Part shown: positions 1-6,848 of the stretch, one piece after another
How positions within the stretch are numbered: position 1 is the stretch's first letter
Layout of the letters: every line of letters starts with the position of its first letter
Origin: NIOZ-UU13 sp964417935
GTDB taxonomy: Bacteria > Planctomycetota > Phycisphaerae > Sedimentisphaerales > Anaerobacaceae
NCBI GenBank assembly: GCA_964417935.1
Contig: CAYQKF010000092.1
Location: 1-19,973, forward strand
Length of the DNA: 19,973 nucleotides
Direction of reading: 5' to 3'
The notes under the pieces: model-generated
Told to the model about the DNA's origin: nothing
The model's input: only the letters and a program-made list of their open reading frames with translations
Databases searched by the model: none
Translations under genes and position numbers: made by a program

Positions 1-668
1 TCATCGGCTCCACCGCGTGGAAGCCTGAGAGAACTCGCTTGTTTTGGGACTAGCGTTATAGTAATGCTCGTGTTTCTCCTTAGATTTACTGTAGTCGAAG
101 TGTCTGAGTAAACACTAACTGATTGCTGCTTTGTCTCCCAGCCGCTCTTAGAAACTTTTACGGTGTGAGAACCTGAAGAAACACCTGATATTGCAAGACT
201 ATAAGGCGCCCACAAACCGGAAGTAGTACCTTTATAGGAGTTATCAAGATAAACGCTGGCACTACTTACGTTGCTGTAGACGGTGAGAATATGCTTTATA
301 GTAACGTTCCACTTGTGATATTCAAGGTAGTTCCAATTCCAATCATAAACTAAAGCTTTAATCTCAGTTGTTCCGGAAGAAAAGTATCTCGAATACAATG
401 GATCTGCATAAAGATTCCACACGTTCGTATCATCAGTTTCCTTGTACACTCCATTCACATACCATTCAGTATGCCTATCAACAAGAAATATTCCGTTGAC
501 AACAAATGTATGGGTGCCAGCGCTTGTGGTTATGTTCCAAGTTCGATTTTGTCCATAATTCGAGTAGTAAGTAGTGGCTTGCGCCGTAAAACCAGTCAAC
601 AGGACAAAACAAAGAGCTAAAAGGGATATTTTGATTACATGATTTGGCCGTTCAGATAAAAACAGCAT
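1..668 (-). CDS. Exported PEGA-domain-like protein, 3' end beyond the window
   Basis: The frame opens at ATG 668 behind a strong GGAGG seven bases upstream and stays open to the window edge (222 codons, no stop), so the protein is partial at its C-terminus. Residues about 12-31 (IKISLLALCFVLLTGFTAQA) form a signal peptide with an AxA-type cleavage site, so the product is exported. The middle is rich in Trp, Tyr and Asn. The stretch with VYLDNSYKGTTS, then GSHTVKVSKSGWE and a following TTVNL, fits a PEGA domain, a surface or cell-wall associated beta fold. It lies 85 bases after the STN-like gene on the same strand, so co-transcription is plausible. The specific role is unknown. The signal peptide is a direct reading; the PEGA assignment is by eye and moderately sure. 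Confidence 0.72.
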   Translation of the reverse strand, partial: MLFLSERPNHVIKISLLALCFVLLTGFTAQATTYYSNYGQNRTWNITTSAGTHTFVVNGIFLVDRHTEWYVNGVYKETDDTNVWNLYADPLYSRYFSSGTTEIKALVYDWNWNYLEYHKWNVTIKHILTVYSNVSSASVYLDNSYKGTTSGLWAPYSLAISGVSSGSHTVKVSKSGWETKQQSVSVYSDTSTTVNLRRNTSITITLVPKQASSLRLPRGGAD

Positions 669-753
669 TCTCTTGCCTCCAGGTTTTATTTGAAACCTTT
701 TTCTTATTTTTTTATCCCACTTACATAAATATGTATCGTTGCAGTCATTTACA

Positions 754-1959
754 TTACTTCAGATTACGGACATACTGCCATTTTTTCTCCATAAGAGCTT
801 TGCGTTTCTCTAATGCTTCTCTTGTAGATTCATTGGTTTGTATTTTTTCAGATATTTTTTTATATTCAGTAGCGGCCCTATCGAGAACTAGTTGTTTGTC
901 AATTTCTTGGCCGCTGCGAGGATCCACAAGGATAGTTTTTCCTCCTCCTATATCAAATTCATGCATAACAGTGAACATACCAGCATAAATTGTTCTGACA
1001 AACTTCACATTGTTTTCACCGTATTCATCACTAAGTTGTTGTGTAACCTCTGGGAGTAACGCTAAATCCAACGATAAACCATCAACCATTCCAAGTACAG
1101 GCACGTGCCCCTCGTGCGCACTGCCAGTCGCTGTAACGAATTCTTCTCTTCCATAACTATTTACCAATTCAGCCCTCGCCTTCGACAGTTTGCGAATAAT
1201 CTCAGCTTTTTGCTTAGAGTCTTGAACCTTAGACAGGTCAGCTTTCAGCGAAGTAAATTCATTCTTTTGCTTTGCCATATTAGCAAGCATTTCGTCGATA
1301 TCGGGAAGTTCATTTTCCTTGCGATACAATATATAGCAATATGCTTCTTGTTTGTTATCAACTGAGTAGTACGTAAAGGTTTTAGCTATTTGAGCTTTGC
1401 CATAAACTTTTTGTACTTCGTTTAACACGGCTTTTCTTGCAAGCTCTTCGCTAACACCCTTGCCCCTATAAGGATTTTCATAAAGTGTGGTAGTTGAAGC
1501 TCCTGGGGTAGATTCTGTACCTACAGATAATGCTTTTGAAGGAACTGCAGTGATTGCTGTAAGTTTAGGCTGGTCGTCTTGAGAAGTTTTGACAAACTCA
1601 AGTAAATAGCTGTCGGCAACTCTTCTTACTGCCTGTTCGACAGAGACGTCTGTAAGAAGAATTGACTTAGTTTCATTCAATTTCCTTTCACACTTGAATT
1701 CTATGCCAATGGTCTTTGCTATGGCTGCCAGTATTTCCTGAACGTCAGCTTCGTTGGCATAAAGGGAGACTTTTTCCTCTATGATAGTTAGGATAAACTT
1801 CCCAGGTGTAGGTTTCTCAACAGGACTTGAAGATGTTTCGTTACCCTCTTTGGTGTTTGTAGCAATAACAGTTTTAGGCAAAAAGACTACGGCAATAATC
1901 AACATTAACGAAAAAATAATAATCCGAGCATAACTGAAAGTTTTACAGTATTTCTTCAT
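754..1959 (-). CDS. Exported protein with an STN/secretin-N-like domain, function unknown
   Basis: This 401-residue protein is taken from ATG 1959, because AGGGA stands just before it; an in-frame ATG 24 bases earlier has no comparable site. An N-terminal hydrophobic segment (residues about 12-33, ending before ATNTKEG) is a signal peptide or membrane anchor. Residues about 55-125 (KVSLYANEADVQEILAAIAK, later DVSVEQAVRRVAD) match the pattern of the secretin/TonB short N-terminal (STN) domain. After a Ser/Thr/Pro linker comes a region with ARKAVLNEVQKVYG, TFTYYSVDNKQEAYCYILY and GGKTILVDPRSGQEID. It resembles the propeptide or inhibitor-like domains that accompany secreted proteases, but this is a weak resemblance. 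The C-terminus is a charged helix, probably coiled coil. No secretin barrel is present, so it is not a complete secretin. It probably shares a promoter at 2220-2248 with its neighbours. Confidence 0.75.
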   Translation of the reverse strand: MKKYCKTFSYARIIIFSLMLIIAVVFLPKTVIATNTKEGNETSSSPVEKPTPGKFILTIIEEKVSLYANEADVQEILAAIAKTIGIEFKCERKLNETKSILLTDVSVEQAVRRVADSYLLEFVKTSQDDQPKLTAITAVPSKALSVGTESTPGASTTTLYENPYRGKGVSEELARKAVLNEVQKVYGKAQIAKTFTYYSVDNKQEAYCYILYRKENELPDIDEMLANMAKQKNEFTSLKADLSKVQDSKQKAEIIRKLSKARAELVNSYGREEFVTATGSAHEGHVPVLGMVDGLSLDLALLPEVTQQLSDEYGENNVKFVRTIYAGMFTVMHEFDIGGGKTILVDPRSGQEIDKQLVLDRAATEYKKISEKIQTNESTREALEKRKALMEKKWQYVRNLK

Positions 1960-2002
1960 AACAGTTCCCTTTCGCAAAGTCAAAAAAGCTTCTTCGTATT
2001 CC

Positions 2003-2141
2003 TTATTTTGCAGCCGGTTCTATTAGCTCATCGCTTTTTATCTTTACATCAACAGGCTTTTTGTTGTCGTTGTAGAATAATTGGCCTAACAGAACAAATG
2101 TTGAAAAACAAATAAGACACTTTTTTCCAATTCGTCTTCAT
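2003..2141 (-). CDS. Possible 45-residue membrane or exported peptide, needs a +1 frameshift
   Basis: ATG 2141 follows a good AAGGAG site nine bases upstream and is the first start after the promoter at 2220-2248. Read straight through, it gives a 30-residue peptide ending at 2049. If one base is skipped at the run of six A's (2121-2126), the frame continues as MKTNWKKCLICFSTFVLLGQ followed by a hydrophilic tail NDNKKPVDVKIKSDELIEPA and a TAA at 2003-2005. The shifted product looks like a small anchored or signal-bearing peptide, whereas the unshifted one does not look protein-like. It ends 43 bases before the STN-like gene. It could be a gene with a homopolymer error or mutation, a gene using slippage, or no gene at all. 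No family recognised. Confidence 0.4.
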
Positions 2142-2159
2142 TTTGCTTAACTCCTTACG

Positions 2160-2179
2160 CACAATGCCTACGGATTGTG
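2160..2179 (-). promoter_or_regulatory. Small hairpin just upstream of a ribosome binding site
   Basis: On the minus strand CACAAT, eight loop bases and ATTGTG form a perfect 6-bp inverted repeat. It ends only a few bases before the AAGGAG that serves ATG 2141, inside the untranslated leader implied by the promoter at 2220-2248. It could modulate translation, but no regulatory class is recognised. Confidence 0.35.
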
Positions 2180-2219
2180 TCTTTGTAACCTGTGCCTGTG
2201 GATGTACACCCCACCCTGA

Positions 2220-2248
2220 ATTATATAGGACCATTACGGAAAAAGCAA
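2220..2248 (-). promoter_or_regulatory. Promoter for the small-peptide / STN / PEGA group
   Basis: Read on the minus strand, TTGCTT (2248-2243), a 17-base spacer and a perfect TATAAT (2225-2220) form a housekeeping-sigma type promoter. It lies in the 159-base gap after the polA stop and would start a transcript near 2213, giving a leader of about 70 bases before ATG 2141. Confidence 0.6.
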
Positions 2249-2300
2249 CTTTTTTTGAGAATTTTCTGTATCGTAAACACTTGTAATTATGCACAGTCGC

Positions 2301-5012
2301 CTATTTATCGCTTAGCCAGGTTAGGCCGTGGGTTATATCAACTTTTAGCGGGACATCGAGCTTTATAGCGTCGGTCATTTCCTCTTCAATCCATTTAGCA
2401 TGTTCGTTGGCATCGGCCGTGGGCAGCTCGAAAACGAGCTCATCGTGAATTTGGAGAATCATATTTACAGGCAATTGCTCATTATCGATTTTTCGATGAA
2501 TGGCTATCATAGCTACTTTAATTAAATCGGCTGCTGAACCCTGAATAACGGTGTTGACCGCCAGACGCTCGGCTTGTGCGCGTTTATTACGATTTTTACT
2601 GTGTAAGTTTGGGATTTTTCGCTGACGGTGCAGAATGGTTTCAGCGTAGCCGGTCTGCCTGGCCTGGGCTATACAATCGTCCATAAATTTACGGATTGAG
2701 CTATAGCGGGCAAAATAGTCGTTAATAAACTTTTTGGCCTCGGCTTGGCTTATCCCAATCGAGCGTGATAAACCGAATGCACCCTGACCGTAGATGATAC
2801 CAAAATTGACCGCCTTGCAGCGTGAACGCATTTCGCCGGTTACCTGTTCGATTGGGCAGTTGAAAATCTGTGAGGCTACGAAGCTGTGGATGTCCCGGTC
2901 GGCGGCGAAGGCGGCCATCAGGACCTGGTCCTTTGAGAAATGTGCCAGCAGGCGAAGCTCGATTTGTGAATAGTCGGCGCTTAAGATGCAATCGGTTTTT
3001 TTGTGGGGAATGAAAGCAGCGCGGATTTTGCGGCCAAGCTCGGTACGTATGGGGATGTTTTGCAGATTTGGGCTGCTGGAGCTTAATCGGCCTGTTGCGG
3101 TGATGGTCTGGTTGAATGAAGCGTGAACCCTGTTGGTTTGCGGATTTATAAGTGAGCCGAGTTTGTCAGAATATGTATTTTTCAGTTTGCTCAGAGTGCG
3201 GTATTGAAGAAGCAAATCGATTACTGGATGCTGGTCGCTGAGTTGTTCGAGGACCGCAGCGTCTGTACTTCGTCCGGCCTTGCCGATGCGGATGGGGGTC
3301 AGGTATAGTCTGTCGAAGAGAATCTCGGCGAGCTGCTTTGGAGAATCAATATTGAAAACCGAGCCGGCGTGTTCGTAAATCCGCTCGGTGATAGTTTGAA
3401 GTGTCTCGGTGATTTGGCCGGACATTTTTCTCAGCAGCCCCGTGTCCAGCGAGACGCCGTTGTATTCCATAGTCGCCAGGACCGGAACAAGCGGCATTTC
3501 GACTTCTTCGAATAATTTTTTGAGTAAGGGCTGTTTTTCGAGACGGTCTTTGAGGTAGATATACAGTTGGAAGGTTATGTCGGCATCTTCAGCGGCATAT
3601 TCGCAGGCGGCGGCGGTATCGACCATATCGAAGGTAAGCTGGTTTTTGCCTTTGCCGATAAGGGCTGAGATTGGGATGCAATCGTAATTTAGGAAATCGG
3701 CTGCCATATTGTTTAACGAATGGCTGCGCCCGGGGTCGAGACAATACGAGGCGACCATAGTGTCAAAATAAACTCCCTTTATCGGCAACCGGGCATTTTC
3801 GAGGACAAGCAGGTCGTATTTTATGTTCTGGCCGATTTTTTTGACGTTTTCATCTGCCAATATTGGTGCCAGTTTTTGGCGAACCGTTTCTATATCGAGA
3901 TGCTTTGAGCCGAGCGGGGCCTTTAGCGGAAGATAAAAACTCTTGTGTGGCTGCCAGGAAAAACTGATGCCGACCAGGTCGGCCCGCATAGCGAAAATGG
4001 AGGTGGTTTCGGTATCTATGGCGAATAATTTTTGCTTTTTTAGTTCGGTAAAAAAGCTGTCGAATTTTTTGTCAGTGTCGATTAGTTGATAATCGTGCTC
4101 GACTGTTTTGACCGAAGCAGGTTCTCCGGGCCTCGTGACGCTAACGGGTGAGGAATTGTCTGCAAGGCCCAATTGTGTTAGGAGGCGATTGAAGCCGAGC
4201 TCGGTGAAGAGCTGTGTAAGCTCGGCTTCGTTGAATTTCTTCACAGCCAAATCGCTGTAATCAATTTGGAGCGGGACATTGCAATCAATGGTTACCAATT
4301 CTTTGCTCAAGGTAGTTTTATCTTTGAACTTTCGGAGATTGTCGCCTCGCTTGCCTTTTATTTCATCGACGTGTTCGTAAAGATTATCAATTGAGCCGTA
4401 CTTTTGTATCCAGCTCAGAGCGGTTTTCGGGCCTACGTCCGGTACGCCGGGGACATTGTCGGAGGTATCGCCCTGCAGAGCAAGGCAGTCGATAAACTGC
4501 TGTGGAGATATTCCCATTTCGGTGAGCATAGTTTTGGGATTAGTTTCTTTGCCGGTTTTTATGTCATAGATGTTGGTATGCTCGTCAAGAAGCTGCAGCA
4601 TATCTTTATCTTTCGCGCATATATACGTGTCGATACCTTCGGCGCCGGCTTTTTTAGCCAAGGTGCCGATTATATCATCAGCTTCGAAGCCATCGATGCG
4701 AAGGACCGGGACATTCAGCGCATTAAGAATCTGCTCAATTCGGTCTATTTGCACGGGCATATCATCGGGCATCGGCGGGCGGTTGGCTTTGTATTGGTCG
4801 TAAATTTCGCTTCTGAAGGTCGGTGCCTTACTGTCCATCGCAACGACGAGCATGTCCGGTTTTTGACGCTGGATGAGGCCTACCAAGGCTGTCGTGAAGA
4901 TGTATGTGGCCTTGGTCGGCTCCCCGGCCGGGCTTGTCAGCGGACGCATCTGGGCGTAATAGGCGGCGTAAATGTGTGCGTGACCATCAATTATGTAAAG
5001 TTTCTTTGCCAT
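2301..5012 (-). CDS. polA: DNA polymerase I
   Basis: This 903-residue protein is a full-length family A DNA polymerase, used for Okazaki fragment maturation and repair synthesis. Residues 1-290 are the 5'-3' flap exonuclease (LYIIDGHAHIYAAYY, AMDSKAPTFRSEIY, GFEADDIIGT, GDTSDNVPGVPDVGPKTA). Residues about 318-500 are a 3'-5' proofreading exonuclease whose catalytic residues all look present (D333 and E335 in AIDTETT, D400 in NIKYD, Y472 and D476 in YAAEDAD). The polymerase domain carries motif A (ADYSQIELRLL, D680), motif B (RCKAVNFGIIYG) and motif C (QIHDELVF, H856-D857-E858). The start is ATG 5012, where family similarity begins (MAKKLYIIDG). The frame is open for another 867 bases upstream into an HNH-AP2 endonuclease with no stop, so a longer fusion is formally possible but unlikely to be the working polymerase. 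Upstream initiation support is only a weak GGCGGA. Confidence 0.97.
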   Translation of the reverse strand: MAKKLYIIDGHAHIYAAYYAQMRPLTSPAGEPTKATYIFTTALVGLIQRQKPDMLVVAMDSKAPTFRSEIYDQYKANRPPMPDDMPVQIDRIEQILNALNVPVLRIDGFEADDIIGTLAKKAGAEGIDTYICAKDKDMLQLLDEHTNIYDIKTGKETNPKTMLTEMGISPQQFIDCLALQGDTSDNVPGVPDVGPKTALSWIQKYGSIDNLYEHVDEIKGKRGDNLRKFKDKTTLSKELVTIDCNVPLQIDYSDLAVKKFNEAELTQLFTELGFNRLLTQLGLADNSSPVSVTRPGEPASVKTVEHDYQLIDTDKKFDSFFTELKKQKLFAIDTETTSIFAMRADLVGISFSWQPHKSFYLPLKAPLGSKHLDIETVRQKLAPILADENVKKIGQNIKYDLLVLENARLPIKGVYFDTMVASYCLDPGRSHSLNNMAADFLNYDCIPISALIGKGKNQLTFDMVDTAAACEYAAEDADITFQLYIYLKDRLEKQPLLKKLFEEVEMPLVPVLATMEYNGVSLDTGLLRKMSGQITETLQTITERIYEHAGSVFNIDSPKQLAEILFDRLYLTPIRIGKAGRSTDAAVLEQLSDQHPVIDLLLQYRTLSKLKNTYSDKLGSLINPQTNRVHASFNQTITATGRLSSSSPNLQNIPIRTELGRKIRAAFIPHKKTDCILSADYSQIELRLLAHFSKDQVLMAAFAADRDIHSFVASQIFNCPIEQVTGEMRSRCKAVNFGIIYGQGAFGLSRSIGISQAEAKKFINDYFARYSSIRKFMDDCIAQARQTGYAETILHRQRKIPNLHSKNRNKRAQAERLAVNTVIQGSAADLIKVAMIAIHRKIDNEQLPVNMILQIHDELVFELPTADANEHAKWIEEEMTDAIKLDVPLKVDITHGLTWLSDK

Positions 5013-5067
5013 TTCCGCCACTTTACGTATTGGGGGGCGTGCTGTCAAGAGGAAGGCGGGAAATGCG

Positions 5068-5241
5068 AATTTAGAATGAAGAATATCGAATGTAGAATGT
5101 CGAGGCGACCTACTTGAAAAGTAGGCAAGGATAGAGAGCGGAAGCGCATTTTTGGGATAAGGAAGAAAAGCTGCGAACGAACGGGGACTATCGGCTGTAG
5201 GCGACCTACCTGGCAAGCAGGCGTTTACTTGAAAAGTTAAC
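5068..5241. repeat. Cluster of small repeats in the open linker between HNH-AP2 and polA
   Basis: The stretch begins with GAATTTAGAATGAAGAATAT, an element type also found near 8593-8634. Three related hairpins follow: 5109-5125 (CCTACTT, loop GAA, AAGTAGG), 5205-5221 (a diverged copy) and 5223-5241 (GTTTACTT...AAGTTAAC). The first two are each preceded by AGGCGA. The translated linker is low in recognisable content, so this is spacer DNA that happens to lack stops in the polA frame. Confidence 0.6.
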
Positions 5242-5306
5242 AAGAAGATAAGGAGCATAAATGCGCCAACTATTGCGAAGCGCCAGCCGAAACGAGGGAC
5301 TGAGTC

Positions 5307-5879
5307 CGGGAAATTCAGCGCCGCAAAATCGCCGTGGTGTTTCTTCGCCGACTTGTCATAAGCCTTCGCCGCCTCGACTTCGTCATAGAAGTACCCTAAA
5401 AATGTATGCTTGCCGTTAACTCTCATTCGCGCCTGCCACCCTACCCTTCCCACGCATCGATAAACTCCCTTATACTTCGATCCTGAACTCCTCTGTACGC
5501 ATTTCGTCCGGTTAATCGCGTTTTGGGAGGCAGTAGCTCCTCGCAGATTGGCCTTTCGGTTGTCCAGACCGTTACGATTGATATGGTCGATTAACAAACC
5601 CTCCGCCACCTTGAATATTTCACGATGCATAGGTATATGCCGTTTTTTCCCTTCTTTCGTTCTGAAACTCCGCCTCGCGTAGAACTGCCGGCCGTCACGG
5701 ACCGCACACCATTTGTGTTTGGACAGCCGCCAATAATCATCCGGGTCAACGATAGAATATTTGCCCTGGCTGAGTGGTATCCGGCGATAAGTATACCCGT
5801 ATCGAATACGACGATAGAGAAGAACAGGGAGAACCAGTACGCGTTCAACACATATCGGAATATTGATGACAAGCTGAAT
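5307..5879 (-). CDS. HNH endonuclease with AP2 DNA-binding domain, atypical start and no stop of its own
   Basis: The domain-bearing frame runs from ATT 5879 to the end of the AP2 domain near 5307 (about 191 residues). The N-terminus has VLVLPVLLYRRIRYGYTYRR, then SQGKYSIVDPDDYWRLSKHKW. The HNH part follows (MHREIF, LLIDHINRNGLDNRKANLR, residues about 84-125), with the expected His and Asn residues. The AP2 part (SKYKGVYRC, WQARMRVNGKHTFLGYF, EAAKAYDKSAKKHHG, ALNFP) covers residues about 133-191. HNH-AP2 proteins are homing-type or stand-alone endonucleases found in phages and in many copies in Planctomycetota. No ATG, GTG or TTG lies in frame ahead of the conserved N-terminus; an in-frame TGA stands at 5885-5883. 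A strong GGAGGG six bases before ATT 5879 suggests AUU initiation. The frame has no stop before polA, and an apparent membrane segment plus repeats follow the AP2 end. It may be an active gene with a rare start or an early pseudogene. Confidence 0.7.
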
Positions 5880-5885
5880 AATTCA

Positions 5886-5891
5886 CCCTCC
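5886..5891 (-). promoter_or_regulatory. Ribosome binding site implying an AUU start
   Basis: GGAGGG on the minus strand stands six bases ahead of ATT 5879, ideal spacing for initiation. The alternative ATT at 5882 is only three bases away, and the frame is closed by TGA directly before that. There is no canonical start codon in frame within the conserved N-terminal region. Confidence 0.45.
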
Positions 5892-5950
5892 GTTAATTGG
5901 TGAGTAGTGAATAGCAATGGGTGGCAGCCTCAAGCGTAGCTTGGGGATGG

Positions 5951-6010
5951 CTCGAGAAAATCCAAAATTCAAAACGTTTTGATCATTTGGTAATTTGGAT
6001 TTCGATATTC
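5951..6010. repeat. AT-rich inverted spacer repeat
   Basis: AAATCCAAAATTC, then the palindrome AAAACGTTTT, then TTTGGTAATTTGGATTT form an imperfect inverted repeat, followed by CGATATTCGGATT, which resembles the ATATCGAATATC elements near 5080 and 8600. It looks like a non-coding repeat of a type common in spacers of this group. Confidence 0.55.
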
Positions 6011-6030
6011 GGATTTAACACTATGTTTGT

Positions 6031-6060
6031 CATTCCCGCGAAAGCGGGAATCCATTTTTT
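6031..6060. repeat. REP-like palindrome with GAAA loop and T-tract
   Basis: ATTCCCGC (6032-6039), loop GAAA, and GCGGGAAT (6044-6051) form a perfect 8-bp hairpin, followed by CCA and six T's. It could terminate plus-strand transcripts, but no plus-strand gene precedes it. Very similar palindromes are widespread dispersed repeats in bacteria. Confidence 0.65.
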
Positions 6061-6129
6061 ATTTGTGCTCTTATGCACTTGAGCTCTTATGCTCTTCTAT
6101 AATTAGAGCTACCTGCGCTTTTGATGCGA

Positions 6130-6165
6130 AAAAAGTCCTCGATTCTCGATTCCCGATTCTCGTAA
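6130..6165. repeat. TCTCGATT-type spacer repeat, related to the ileS insertion
   Basis: The run of CTCGATTCTCGATTCCCGAT and TCTCG is a short imperfect repeat. A closely similar sequence lies in frame within ileS at 10321-10372. Just before it, TACCTGCGCTTTTGATGCGAA has a partner near 6220 (TACCCGCGCTTTTGGTTGAA). Confidence 0.5.
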
Positions 6166-6256
6166 CTCAATGTCATTAAGGCAGTTAAGAAATTTTGATA
6201 TTTTTTATTTTTGTGTGGGGGTACCCGCGCTTTTGGTTGAAAACACAGACTGACAC

Positions 6257-6331
6257 GGACTCTTAAGACACGGACATACACTGACTCTTAGGACATGGAC
6301 TAACGCTGACTCTTAGGACATGGACTGACAT
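6257..6331. repeat. Three tandem 25-bp units
   Basis: Units at 6257-6281, 6282-6306 and 6307-6331 share the core GACTCTTAGGACATGGAC; the first is the most diverged. They are directly adjacent without spacers, so this is a minisatellite-like array and not a CRISPR. Confidence 0.65.
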
Positions 6332-6498
6332 CCCATTAGAAAACAGAAAGTATGTTTCTAACGGGTTGAACTTTTTTCTTGAAAATCCCGCTGGAATAGT
6401 GTAAATTTCTCATTAACGAGCAAGCGAGCGAGAACATCCTGGATTTGAGGTTTTTAATAATGGCTTTGGTACAACGCAGAGAAAACGGAGTGGATAAT

Positions 6499-6667
6499 GG
6501 TGGCTGTCCACAATAACTTAGGCCGCAACTAACAGTCAGAGGTCAGAAACTATGACCAGCAAAAGAATGTTAATTACTCAGAGTATAGCCGTATTGGCAG
6601 CAATAGTCGCAGTTTTTAGTACGCTCATAGCTTGGGAAAAATAGGGGGAAAAATAGGGACAGCCACC
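6499..6667. mobile_element. Possible MITE-like element bounded by 11-bp inverted repeats
   Basis: GGTGGCTGTCC at 6499-6509 and its perfect reverse complement GGACAGCCACC at 6657-6667 enclose 147 bases, flanked outside by similar TAAT bases. A diverged third copy (GAACAGTCACC, 8236-8246) sits after the creD-like gene. The enclosed DNA has a 30-codon ORF but no transposase. No clear target duplication was seen, so the mobile nature is inference. Confidence 0.35.
6552..6644 (+). CDS. Possible 30-residue single-pass membrane peptide
   Basis: ATG 6552 follows GAGGT about nine bases upstream and encodes MTSKRMLITQSIAVLAAIVA followed by VFSTLIAWEK, then TAG. The composition (positive N-terminus, one hydrophobic helix, charged end) fits a small membrane peptide. 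It lies entirely within the inverted-repeat element at 6499-6667, and its last codons (CTTGGGAAAAATAGGG) resemble a spacer sequence near 9039, so part of it may be repeat-derived. No family recognised; it could be chance. Confidence 0.35.
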   Translation: MTSKRMLITQSIAVLAAIVAVFSTLIAWEK

Positions 6668-6738
6668 TATTAATGAATGGGACGAGTGACTTATGAAGAC
6701 AGAAGAAAGACGACGGATGACAGAAGGCAGATCGGTGA

Positions 6739-6768
6739 TTGTTGATTCTTATACGGAAACCATATAAT
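6739..6768 (+). promoter_or_regulatory. Promoter upstream of the creD-like gene
   Basis: TTGTTG (6739-6744), an 18-base spacer and a perfect TATAAT (6763-6768) form a sigma-70 type promoter. The segment from TTAT through TAGTTAG is nearly the same as the one at 8685-8723. A second TATAAT at 6802-6807 closer to the gene lacks a clear -35. Confidence 0.6.
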
Positions 6769-6848
6769 GAGTAGTTAGGTTTCGAGAAATGTCTTTTTCG
6801 CTATAATAACATGGCGTTTTGAAATTTGACTCAGAAAGGAAGGATAGT

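Noticed and set aside
2049..2294. 81-codon minus-strand ORF
   Set aside because: Its first 50 codons cover the promoter and leader hairpin; only the part from ATG 2141 has a ribosome site.
4404..5117. 237-codon plus-strand ORF
   Set aside because: Antisense to the conserved 5'-3' exonuclease part of polA; no protein-like motifs.
5591..5917. 108-codon minus-strand ORF starting with a hydrophobic stretch
   Set aside because: It overlaps the HNH-AP2 N-terminus in another frame; the endonuclease frame matches the family and this one matches nothing.
6032..6060. Gene terminator
   Set aside because: The hairpin plus T-tract faces the plus strand, but no plus-strand gene lies upstream; it fits a dispersed palindrome better.
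6087..6281. 64-codon minus-strand ORF
   Set aside because: It consists of spacer repeats and part of the 25-bp tandem array.
6257..6331. CRISPR array
   Set aside because: Units abut directly with no spacers, and no cas gene is present.
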